This document shows positions 1 to 6,684 of a DNA stretch of 7,415 nucleotides, piece after piece (position 1 is the stretch's first letter; each line of letters begins with the position of its first letter). The stretch covers positions 1 to 7,415 of the forward strand of contig JAGWVO010000176.1 in assembly GCA_018970845.1 (NCBI GenBank). The letters run 5' to 3'. The notes beneath the pieces were generated by a model. That model saw only the letters and a program-made list of their open reading frames with translations, did no database searches and had not been told where the DNA came from. The translations under genes were made by a program, and so were the position numbers. This stretch comes from Planctomycetota bacterium (GTDB lineage Bacteria > Planctomycetota > Planctomycetia > Gemmatales > Gemmataceae).

Positions 1-2174
1 CGGTCCACCTTCACGGCCAGGGTGGGATAATCAAGAGACTGGGCCACCTGAACATCGGCCAGGCCTGGAATGGCTGACAGGGCCTTCCGGACCTCAAGGG
101 CGTGCGCCTTGGTGTCGGGCAACTTGGCACCGCGCACCGCCACCTCCACGGGCATGTTGGCGCCAAGGCTCATGACCCTGTTGACGATGTCGGCAGGTTC
201 GAACTGAACCAGCACGCCGCCGGGCTTTCCCGGCCAACGGTCGCGCGCCCACGCGTTGAGCGAGGCACCCAACTCCTCCCTGAGCCGCCTGAAGCCGGCG
301 GCGTCAACCACGCCTTTCGACTTGATCCTGAGCACGGCCTCCTCGGGTCCACCCATCCACAGATGGATGCAGTTGACCGGATAACTCGAGGGGATCTGCC
401 CGACATATCCCAAAGTCAGCTCAATGCGGTCCGGGCCAATCACCCCCTTGGCCACGCCGAGGGCCTCAAGGGCCATCGCCTCGGTCTCCTCGATGCGCGT
501 TCCGGCGGGAGCCCGCAGGCGGAACATCACCTCCCTGCCCTCAACCTGGGGAAAAAGATCTCCACCCAAACGCGGCACCGCCCACAGGAACAGCGCGGCG
601 ACGCCCGCAAGGTAGATTCCCACAAGCGGCCACCTGAACCTGGGAAGTCGTTCCAAGAACGCGGCACCAGAGCTCGTCGTTTCCAGCCGGGGCGACTCCC
701 CGGCCTTGAGCAGCCACGCCGCCAGCACCGGCACCAGGGTCACCGAGGCGGCATACGATCCGGCCATGGCCAACAGCACCGAAAGGGCCAGGGGCACGAA
801 CAACGCCCGGGCCTCGCCCTCAAGGAAAAGGGCCGGCGTGAAGACCGCGGCTATGCACAACAGGGCCAACAAGCGCGGCGGTGCCGTCTCGCGGTTTCCT
901 TCCAAAACAGCCAGTGGCACCGGCATGCCCGAGCCGACCTTGCCATGGATGTTCTCGATCTCCACCGTAGCCTCATCCACGAGGATGCCGATCGCCAGGG
1001 CCAGCCCCCCCAATGTCATCAGGTTCAGGGTCTGGCCACACAAATGCAGCCCCGACACGGCGGCCAAAAGCGCCACGGGAATGGTGGCCACCACCACGAC
1101 CGCCCCGCGCCAGCTCCTGAGGCACACCAAGACCATCAGGCCGGTCAGCAACGCTCCCAGCACCGCTTCCTGGCCCAGCGAGGCCAGGGCCGAGCTGACA
1201 AGCACCGACTGGTCAAACTCAAACCTGACATCAACCTCGGCAGGCAAGGCCGCCCTCATCGCGGGCAAGGCGGCCCGGATCCCGGCAACCACATCCAAGG
1301 TCGAGGCGTCTGCCCGCTTGGTGGCAATGAGGTAGACACCCCTGCGGCCATCCACGAGCGCGTAGCCTGTGGTGATGTCGGTGGAATCCTCGATGAATGG
1401 CGCCACATCGCGAACAAACACCCGGCCGACAGAGTCGAGCGGAATCGACCCTAGTTCCGCCGGATCGGTCACCATGGAGTTCACCGGCACCAGCGGCATC
1501 GAGTCGGTTGTCCGGATGGCACCCGAGGGGGTGATGTCGTTCCCCTTGGCAATGGCCCGGGCGACATCGTCGGGCGAAAGGCGAAGGTCCTTGAGCCGGT
1601 CGGGATCGACCCGCACCACGATGGTTCGCTGGCTGCCACCCATGGGGGGAGGCGCGGACACTCCAGGGATCGCCGCGAACATCGGACGCACCTTCACCAA
1701 GGCCTGGTCCTGGATTTGGCCTACCGAAAGCGTTTGGCTCGACAGCAAAAGGTAGCCCACCGGGGCGCTGCCGGCGTCGTATCGCATGACGAACGGCGGA
1801 AGCGTGCCGGGTGGCATGAAGGCGCGCGAGCGGTTCACCTGCGCCACGGTTTCGGCCAGGGCCTGCGCCATGTCGGAGCCGGGATGAAATTGGAGTTTCA
1901 TCATGGCCACGCCCTGCACGCAGCGCGTTTCCACCGACTTGATCCCGTTCACATACAGGAAATGGTATTCATAATAGTTCGCCAGCAAGCCCTCCATCTG
2001 TCCCGGGTCCATGCCTCCATAAGGCTGGCAGACATAGAGCACCGGCAGGTCGAGGACGGGAAAAATATCCTTCCGGATGCGGTTGGCGGCAAACACACCT
2101 GCCAGCGCCAACGCCACCCAGACGACAATCCAGGTCACGGGGCGGCGGAGCGCCAGTCGGGCCGGGTTCAGCAT
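1..2174 (-). CDS. RND efflux transporter permease subunit, HAE1-like (3' end outside window)
   Basis: Inner-membrane proton-driven pump of the AcrB/RND superfamily, exporting substrates through a periplasmic adaptor and an outer-membrane channel. My own reading of the minus strand from the ATG at 2174 finds 724 codons with no stop up to the window edge; RND permeases are usually about 1000-1050 residues, so roughly the first 70% is here. Visible features: N-terminal MLNPARLALRRPVT followed by TM1 (about residues 13-31); a long periplasmic porter region (32-330); a TM2-TM6 cluster (about 336-490); TM7 (about 516-533); and the start of the second porter domain, including FEPADIVNRVMS (658-669). 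TM4 carries GGLALAIGILVDEATVEIEN (389-408), the proton-relay motif; the second acidic residue is Glu401 where AcrB has Asp408. The drug-type (HAE) rather than heavy-metal assignment rests on this motif and is not certain. The start fits the family N-terminus, but the Shine-Dalgarno is weak (GAGG 13 nt upstream). It lies 15 nt after the TolC-family gene, probably in the same transcript. Confidence 0.93.
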   Translation of the reverse strand, partial: MLNPARLALRRPVTWIVVWVALALAGVFAANRIRKDIFPVLDLPVLYVCQPYGGMDPGQMEGLLANYYEYHFLYVNGIKSVETRCVQGVAMMKLQFHPGSDMAQALAETVAQVNRSRAFMPPGTLPPFVMRYDAGSAPVGYLLLSSQTLSVGQIQDQALVKVRPMFAAIPGVSAPPPMGGSQRTIVVRVDPDRLKDLRLSPDDVARAIAKGNDITPSGAIRTTDSMPLVPVNSMVTDPAELGSIPLDSVGRVFVRDVAPFIEDSTDITTGYALVDGRRGVYLIATKRADASTLDVVAGIRAALPAMRAALPAEVDVRFEFDQSVLVSSALASLGQEAVLGALLTGLMVLVCLRSWRGAVVVVATIPVALLAAVSGLHLCGQTLNLMTLGGLALAIGILVDEATVEIENIHGKVGSGMPVPLAVLEGNRETAPPRLLALLCIAAVFTPALFLEGEARALFVPLALSVLLAMAGSYAASVTLVPVLAAWLLKAGESPRLETTSSGAAFLERLPRFRWPLVGIYLAGVAALFLWAVPRLGGDLFPQVEGREVMFRLRAPAGTRIEETEAMALEALGVAKGVIGPDRIELTLGYVGQIPSSYPVNCIHLWMGGPEEAVLRIKSKGVVDAAGFRRLREELGASLNAWARDRWPGKPGGVLVQFEPADIVNRVMSLGANMPVEVAVRGAKLPDTKAHALEVRKALSAIPGLADVQVAQSLDYPTLAVKVD

Positions 2175-2189
2175 GGGCTCACACGGTCC

Positions 2190-3629
2190 TCAGGGGACGA
2201 GCGGGGCGGGCCTCGGCAGGGCTTCAGGCCTGTCGGGCTCAGTTTCCGCTGGCGGGTCCAAGGCCTGCGCTGGATTGCCCAGGGCGCGGTACATCTGGAA
2301 TTGCGCCCGGTTACGCTCGGCCACGGCCAGATAGAAATCGTTGTAGGCATTCGACAGGGCTTGAAGCGACTGAACGGCCTCCTGCGGACGGAACATCAAC
2401 GAAACCATTTCACCATTGCGCCGCAACTGACCCACGCCTTGCAGGTTCTTGTCAGCCGACGCGCGGGCCTCCCGCAGCCCCAGTTCAGCCTGAAGATAGC
2501 GGGCGCGTGACCTCAAGCCCCTTGAACGGGCTTGCAGGACCTCGGCATCCACCTGGTATCGGGTTTTCACCAACTCCTGCTCGGCCACCTCGCGCTGGGC
2601 CCGCCGCTCGCGGATCAACGCCACATTCCCGGCGCCCAAGTTCTTCATTTCCCAAAGGATCTGGAGGTCGATGCTATTGCGCCCGCCAAAATCGCCCATG
2701 TCTCCGTTAATGCCACCACCAAACACTCCGCCTGCCAGCGTGCCACCCGGGTGGGTGGCCGCGCCGCGGAGCAGTATCGAGGGGATGAACGGGCGGGCCT
2801 TTTCCTGCTTGAGACGGGCGGAGCTGGCCTCGACCCCCGCAGCCTGGGCTCCCAGTTCGGGACGCATCCCTCGGGCCATTCCCCTCAGCGCCTCCACCGG
2901 TTGGTCCATGTCCACCAGCTCCACAACAAGGTGAGGCAATTCCACGGGGCTCAACAGGGCCACGTCATCCAGCCGAAGCACCGCGCCAAGGCCGGCGCTG
3001 GCCACTTCCCACCTTTCCTTGGCGCGCTCGACCTCCTGTTCGCGGCGAACCCTCTCCGCTCGCACGCGGCTTGCCTCCACATCGGGCACCAGCCCCGGCG
3101 CCAGCTTCACCACGCGCCTCTCAAGCTCCCGGATCCGCTCGAGCGTGTCGAGCGCGCCGGCCAGTTCACCCCTGGCCTGCTGCAAGCTGTAGTAGGAATC
3201 GGCAACCTGGAACATCGTGTCGTTGAGGGTGGCCTGGAGTTCAGCCGCCTTGCCGCGAACCACCTGCCGCGCGGCCAGCGGCGCGTAAATGGCATCGGTT
3301 AGGCCAAAGACGGCGACCGGGCCCGCGCCCGCCATGATCGCGCCCTTGCTGGCATTGATGATCTCACCCTCAATCCGCTGGATCTTTCCATCACTGCGAA
3401 GGTAATCAAAACCAACCACTAAGTCGGGAAGCCAAAGCACCCTGGCCTTCTCGAACTGCGCCTGGGCGACCTCGATTCTCCTGCCCGCCACGATGATGTC
3501 GATCGGCCTGACCTGGGCCAATTGCAACGCCACGGGCAATGAAATGCGCATCACGCCAGCGGCATCCGGCCCATCGCCAGGCTGGGGCGCCGGCTGGCTC
3601 GCTGAAAGAATCAGGGCGGCCCAAAACAT
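2190..3629 (-). CDS. TolC-family outer-membrane efflux protein
   Basis: Outer-membrane channel partner of the RND pump encoded next. The 479-residue product shows the two-repeat TolC layout. Repeat 1 starts at ISLPVALQLA (29-38), followed by a strand region (about 66-115), a long helix rich in A, E, R and Q (about 117-178), the helix-turn segment APGLVPDVEASRVRAE (177-192) and a second helix to about 215. Repeat 2 begins at RGMRPELGAQAAGVEASSARL (near 253-273), with PFIPSILLRGA (280-290), a Gly-rich loop (295-317), a helix (about 333-395) and RPQEAVQSLQALSNAYNDFY (414-433). The tail (455-479) is Pro-rich. The ATG start at 3629 has GAGG 7 nt upstream and a TGA four codons upstream in frame, so no longer version exists in this frame. 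The N-terminal hydrophobic stretch (FWAALILSA) is short and lacks a positive n-region, so it is a poor but possible signal peptide; there is no lipobox Cys. Identification as TolC-like is firm, the substrate unknown. Confidence 0.9.
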   Translation of the reverse strand: MFWAALILSASQPAPQPGDGPDAAGVMRISLPVALQLAQVRPIDIIVAGRRIEVAQAQFEKARVLWLPDLVVGFDYLRSDGKIQRIEGEIINASKGAIMAGAGPVAVFGLTDAIYAPLAARQVVRGKAAELQATLNDTMFQVADSYYSLQQARGELAGALDTLERIRELERRVVKLAPGLVPDVEASRVRAERVRREQEVERAKERWEVASAGLGAVLRLDDVALLSPVELPHLVVELVDMDQPVEALRGMARGMRPELGAQAAGVEASSARLKQEKARPFIPSILLRGAATHPGGTLAGGVFGGGINGDMGDFGGRNSIDLQILWEMKNLGAGNVALIRERRAQREVAEQELVKTRYQVDAEVLQARSRGLRSRARYLQAELGLREARASADKNLQGVGQLRRNGEMVSLMFRPQEAVQSLQALSNAYNDFYLAVAERNRAQFQMYRALGNPAQALDPPAETEPDRPEALPRPAPLVP

Positions 3630-3636
3630 GCCAACG

Positions 3637-3640
3637 CCTC
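3637..3640 (-). promoter_or_regulatory. Ribosome binding site of the TolC-family gene
   Basis: GAGG on the minus strand, 7 nt before the ATG at 3629. It supports this start over the downstream in-frame ATG at residue 27, which would remove the only candidate signal sequence. Confidence 0.6.
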
Positions 3641-3653
3641 AAAAAGGAAAACC

Positions 3654-3725
3654 CGCATCATGATTATCGGCAACAGCAGAATCGGCAGGACATGAATTAT
3701 CGGCAAATTCGATCATCATGATGCG
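3654..3725. repeat. 11-bp inverted repeat enclosing paired 11-bp direct repeats (possible operator)
   Basis: CGCATCATGAT (3654-3664) is perfectly inverted as ATCATGATGCG (3715-3725), 50 bp apart; each arm also contains the self-complementary octamer ATCATGAT. Between them, ATTATCGGCAA occurs at 3663-3673 and again at 3696-3706, starts 33 bp apart, about three helical turns. The core ATCGGCA appears a third time at 3681-3687. The block ends 25 bp upstream of the TolC-family start codon. The repeats are read directly from the sequence; a role as a regulator binding site is inference. No specific regulator family is recognised. Confidence 0.5.
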
Positions 3726-3751
3726 TTCAAGAACGGCAAACGAAGGTGCCC

Positions 3752-3775
3752 CCCAAACGACGGGGTCGCGTTGGG
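3752..3775 (-). terminator. Imperfect hairpin after the formate dehydrogenase operon (weak terminator candidate)
   Basis: On the minus strand CCCAA pairs with TTGGG and, inside it, CGAC pairs with GTCG around a CCC loop, with a small internal mismatch: nine paired bases in total. It lies 27 nt beyond the stop codon at 3802. No T-run follows, so it does not look like a standard intrinsic terminator; it could be an mRNA 3'-end hairpin or chance in GC-rich DNA. Confidence 0.22.
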
Positions 3776-3801
3776 ATGAAACGGCCGAGGCACAGCTCAT
3801 T

Positions 3802-4794
3802 TCAGGCCTTGTTTTGGACCGATTGATAACCAAACCGGCCCTTGATGCAGAGGTTGCCATGGGTGATTTCCCGGTCCGCCGGCGAGGTCACCTTCACGAT
3901 GGTGTTGTCCTGCACATGAAGGGTGAGCGTGCAACCGACACCGCAATACCCGCAAATGGTATCCGTCCGCTTCTGGGCCGATTCATCCCATGTGCCGGCC
4001 TGGCGCATGTCGTGCTCGCTCCTGAACATCAAGGCGCCTGTCGGGCAGACGCCGATGCAGTTGCCGCAGTAAACGCAGGCCGAATCGGTGAGGGGCACCG
4101 CGTTTTCCGTTGAGATGCGCGCGTCGAATCCCCGACCGGCCACCGAAATGGCGAAGGTGTTCTGGGCCTCGTCGCCACAGGCCTGCACGCACTTGTAGCA
4201 AAGCACGCATTTCGAATAGTCGCGGACATACAAATCGTTGTCGATCTTGACTGGCTGGGCCACGCGCCGGGCGATTCCCGGTTCCGGTAGGTGATGGTGA
4301 CCGGGAACGCGCTGGTCTCGTTCGCCTTCGGGACTGGCGGGTTCGGGCGATCCATGCCGTTCCGGACGGGCGCCATACTCCGCGCAACGCTTTTGGATCT
4401 CGGGTGCGGTGGACAGGTCGACGGAAGACGCCAACAGTTCCAGGACCATGCGCCTTGAGGCGCGCACGCGATCACTGTTGGTTGAAACCTTCATTCCGGA
4501 CTCAGCGACGCGCGAACACGATGGAACAAGGGTGCGCGCCCCCTCGAGTTCGACCACGCAGACGCGGCAGACATTCACCGGCGTCATGTTCGGGTGCTGG
4601 CAAATGGTTGGTATGTCGAGTCCCAACTTGGCGCAGGCGTCTAGCAGCGTGGCACCCTCGGGCACGCTCACGGCTTTTCCATCCACGACCAGGTCCACCA
4701 CCGGGCGACTGGCTTCGGCGGGCGGCATGGGCACGAGGGTGGGGCGGGGTGGCGCGTGAAACCACATCTGGGGTTCGCGGAAGGGCTCAGCCAT
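3802..4794 (-). CDS. Formate dehydrogenase iron-sulfur subunit: HoxU/NuoG-like [2Fe-2S] + 2x[4Fe-4S] + Molybdop_Fe4S4 domain
   Basis: A 330-residue electron-transfer subunit thought to carry electrons between the bis-MGD site and the NuoEF-like flavoprotein. Domains in order: an N-terminal extension (1-31); a ferredoxin-type [2Fe-2S] domain (about 32-100) with Cys65-x10-Cys76-x2-Cys79-x13-Cys93; a Pro/Glu/Arg/His-rich linker (about 140-182); two ferredoxin [4Fe-4S] motifs, Cys196/199/202/206 and Cys240/243/246/250; then a Molybdop_Fe4S4 domain (about 279-330) with Cys281-x2-Cys284-x3-Cys288-x27-Cys316 and CIKG, whose Lys318 matches the conserved lysine lying between the cluster and the pterin in formate dehydrogenases. 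The protein stops 8 residues after GRFGY, where a one-piece FdhA would continue into the MGD domain. The His-Cys3 site usual in NuoG-like proteins is not visible. The ATG at 4794 overlaps the upstream gene by 8 nt, with AGGTGG 9 nt upstream. Domain calls are strong; the complex assignment comes from context. Confidence 0.92.
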   Translation of the reverse strand: MAEPFREPQMWFHAPPRPTLVPMPPAEASRPVVDLVVDGKAVSVPEGATLLDACAKLGLDIPTICQHPNMTPVNVCRVCVVELEGARTLVPSCSRVAESGMKVSTNSDRVRASRRMVLELLASSVDLSTAPEIQKRCAEYGARPERHGSPEPASPEGERDQRVPGHHHLPEPGIARRVAQPVKIDNDLYVRDYSKCVLCYKCVQACGDEAQNTFAISVAGRGFDARISTENAVPLTDSACVYCGNCIGVCPTGALMFRSEHDMRQAGTWDESAQKRTDTICGYCGVGCTLTLHVQDNTIVKVTSPADREITHGNLCIKGRFGYQSVQNKA

Positions 4795-6670
4795 GATTGT
4801 CCACCACCTTTGCCCCGTTGAGGATGCCTGGCCCCCACAGGCGAACAGCCGACTGCAACGCGCTTGAGGCGGTATGCCCCAATCCGCAGATGGAAGCGTC
4901 GCGCATCACCTGCGCCAGGTCGTCCAGCAGGGCCGTTTCTTCAGCGAGGCTTCCCAAAGGCTTGCCGGCCCGGATCCGTCCCACCAATTCCTCTTGCCGG
5001 GATGTGCCGACACGGCAAGGAACACACTGGCCGCACGACTCGTCGCGAAAAAAGGCGGCGATGCGCTGGAGGGTGTCTCCCAGGTCAACGGTGTCGTCAA
5101 AAACCATCACCACTCCCGAACCGAGGGTGGCGCCGATGGCCCTGGTTCCCTCGAAGGTGAGCGGGACCTGGAGTTGCTCCGGTCCGACAAAGGCACCGGC
5201 GGCGCCGCCGAGCAGAACAGCCTGAACGGGCCGCCCGCCGGGCACGCCGCCGGCCTTGACAATCAATTCAGCCAATGTGATTCCAAACGGAAATTCATAG
5301 ACACCCGGCCGCGCCACATTCCCTGAAACGCAAAACAGCTTGCGCCCCTTGGATCCGGCCGTGCCCATGGCGGCGATGGCCGCGCCCCCCTCCCGCATGA
5401 CAAGGGGGATGTTGACGAGGGTCTCGACATTGTTGATGACGGTGGGCTTGCCAAAAAGACCATTCTGAACAGGGAATGGCGGCTTGCTTCGCGGTTCGCC
5501 TCGCTGCCCCTCGATGGAGTTGAACAGCGCCGTTTCCTCTCCGCAGATGTAGGCTCCCGCGCCGCGCCTGATCTCGATGTCGAAAGACAGGCCCGAACCC
5601 AGGATCGCATCGCCAAGGAGGCCCGCCGCGCGCGCCGCTTTGATCGCGCCTTCCATGCGGCGGACGGCCAGCGGATATTCCCCGCGGATGTAAAGGTATC
5701 CCTTGCGGGCTCCCACGGCCAATCCGGCGATCGTCATCCCTTCCACGAGCGCGAACGGATCACCCTCCATCACCACCCGGTCCTTGAAGGTGCCGGGTTC
5801 CGATTCATCGGCGTTGCACACGACAAGGCGCTCGGGGTCGGCGGCCTTGGCCACGGCATCCCACTTCCGCCCGGTGGGGAAAGCGGCGCCTCCGCGCCCG
5901 ACGATTCCCGAGGCCACCACCTCGGCAATGGTCGCCTCGGGGCCCTGGGCCAAGGCCTTGGCCAGACCCGAGTAGCCGCCCGATCGCCGGTAATCCTCGA
6001 GGCTGGCCGGATCACAGCGGCCGACCCGAGCGAGAAGGGCCAGGTCGGCTTCGGGCTGCGATGATTGGGGCACGGCGCGCTTGAGCCAATCCAAACCCGC
6101 ATCGGGATAGCTTCCCGACTCGAGTGCCGATTCCACGGCCCGCGCCGTCGCGCCGCCGATGGCGCCTCCCCCGGTTTTTTCCCCGTGGCGCAAAACCAGC
6201 GCCGCGGGTGCCTGTTCGCACACGCCCAGGCAGGGACTACCGTGAATTTCAACCTCTTCGGAACCGGGATGCCTTTCTCGAAGCTCGTGTTCAAGGGCCA
6301 GGCCGCCGCGGTGCCTGCAGGCGATATCCTCGCAAACATGCACCTGCGAGCGAGCGCCCGGCTTCAGTTGGAACAACTGGTAAAAGCTGGCGACGCCATG
6401 AACCTCGGCCGGTGGAATGGTCAGCCTTCGGGAAATGTGGGCCAAGGCGCCCGGCGGAAGCCAGCCGAACCTGTCCTGCACGGCATGAAGCGCAGGCAAC
6501 AGCAGATGGCGCTGGCTCCGGGCCTCGGAGCCTCCCAAAAGGGAGATTCTCCCCTCGCGCGCGAGGTCACGGAATCCACCGGCCCAGGCGGACACGGGCG
6601 GCCCAAGCACGGCATCCACAGCCAGCCTTTCCGAATCCGTCGGTTCCGGGCCGCGAACCACGATGTCCAT
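4787..6670 (-). CDS. NuoE-NuoF fusion: NAD(P)H/FMN diaphorase subunit of formate dehydrogenase
   Basis: The 627-residue flavoprotein exchanges electrons between FMN/NAD(P)(H) and the iron-sulfur chain. The NuoE-like thioredoxin-fold part (about 50-185) binds [2Fe-2S] through Cys113-x4-Cys118 and Cys147-x3-Cys151. The NuoF-like part (about 205-627) has the FMN-site motif GRGGAAFPTGRKW (258-270), NADESEPGTFKDR (286-298), ICGEETALFNSIEGQRGEPR (375-394), and the [4Fe-4S] ligands Cys546, Cys549, Cys552 in SCGQCVPCR plus Cys595 in SICGLGH. All expected cofactor residues are present. There is no extra C-terminal ferredoxin domain of the kind found in HydB-type hydrogenase subunits. I prefer the ATG at 6670; a TTG directly before it (6673) would add one residue. 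The start lies 14 nt after the fdhA stop and the end overlaps the iron-sulfur subunit gene by 8 nt, so the three are probably co-translated. A hydrogenase or complex I role is less likely given the neighbouring fdhA. Confidence 0.94.
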   Translation of the reverse strand: MDIVVRGPEPTDSERLAVDAVLGPPVSAWAGGFRDLAREGRISLLGGSEARSQRHLLLPALHAVQDRFGWLPPGALAHISRRLTIPPAEVHGVASFYQLFQLKPGARSQVHVCEDIACRHRGGLALEHELRERHPGSEEVEIHGSPCLGVCEQAPAALVLRHGEKTGGGAIGGATARAVESALESGSYPDAGLDWLKRAVPQSSQPEADLALLARVGRCDPASLEDYRRSGGYSGLAKALAQGPEATIAEVVASGIVGRGGAAFPTGRKWDAVAKAADPERLVVCNADESEPGTFKDRVVMEGDPFALVEGMTIAGLAVGARKGYLYIRGEYPLAVRRMEGAIKAARAAGLLGDAILGSGLSFDIEIRRGAGAYICGEETALFNSIEGQRGEPRSKPPFPVQNGLFGKPTVINNVETLVNIPLVMREGGAAIAAMGTAGSKGRKLFCVSGNVARPGVYEFPFGITLAELIVKAGGVPGGRPVQAVLLGGAAGAFVGPEQLQVPLTFEGTRAIGATLGSGVVMVFDDTVDLGDTLQRIAAFFRDESCGQCVPCRVGTSRQEELVGRIRAGKPLGSLAEETALLDDLAQVMRDASICGLGHTASSALQSAVRLWGPGILNGAKVVDNHG

Positions 6671-6678
6671 CAAACCAT

Positions 6679-6683
6679 TCCCC
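6679..6683 (-). promoter_or_regulatory. Ribosome binding site of the NuoEF-like gene
   Basis: GGGGA on the minus strand sits between the fdhA stop (6685-6687) and the start region. Spacing is 8 nt to the ATG at 6670 and 5 nt to the TTG at 6673; the former is closer to the usual optimum, so the ATG is preferred. Confidence 0.55.
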
Positions 6684-6684
6684 G

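Larger units (their letters stand above)
3630..3801 (-). promoter_or_regulatory. Intergenic region between the formate dehydrogenase operon and the efflux genes
   Basis: A 172-nt spacer, the only non-coding stretch of any length in the window. It should hold the end of the formate dehydrogenase transcript and the promoter of the efflux genes, unless the two are co-transcribed. TTGAAC (minus strand, 3730-3725) resembles a -35 box, and GATAAT occurs at 3701-3696 and 3668-3663 as possible -10 boxes, but no pair has 16-18 bp spacing, so I do not call a specific promoter. The repeats at 3654-3725 and the hairpin at 3752-3775 are listed separately. A 26-codon reading frame starting with two ATG codons near 3720 has no clear ribosome binding site and is not called as a gene. 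Confidence 0.4.

Noticed and set aside
102..1454. A 450-codon open frame on the plus strand
   Set aside because: It lies wholly antisense to the RND permease, whose motifs and membrane segments are clear. Its product is rich in His, Arg, Gln and Gly with no recognisable domain, as expected of a shadow frame in GC-rich DNA.
1716..3302. Plus-strand frames of 264 and 256 codons across the efflux genes
   Set aside because: Antisense shadows of the permease and TolC-family genes; no ribosome binding site pattern or known motif.
3696..3730. A sigma-70 promoter formed by TTGAAC and GATAAT on the minus strand
   Set aside because: The spacing between them is 23 bp, well outside the usual 16-18 bp, and alternative pairings have poor -35 or -10 matches.
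3639..3860. A 73-codon minus-strand frame in the spacer, or its shorter form starting near 3720 as a leader peptide
   Set aside because: It overlaps the end of the iron-sulfur subunit gene in another frame, has no clear ribosome binding site, and its repeated ADN-type residues simply reflect the DNA direct repeats.
4243..4413. A frameshift in the linker of the iron-sulfur subunit
   Set aside because: The same frame carries recognisable family sequence on both sides of the linker, so any error would need a compensating one; the linker looks like a genuine hydrophilic insert.
4787..6670. Complex I (nuoE/nuoF) or bidirectional hydrogenase (hoxF/hoxU) operon
   Set aside because: The upstream gene is a formate-dehydrogenase-type molybdopterin subunit and the downstream one ends in a Molybdop_Fe4S4 domain; no hydrogenase or other complex I subunit is present.
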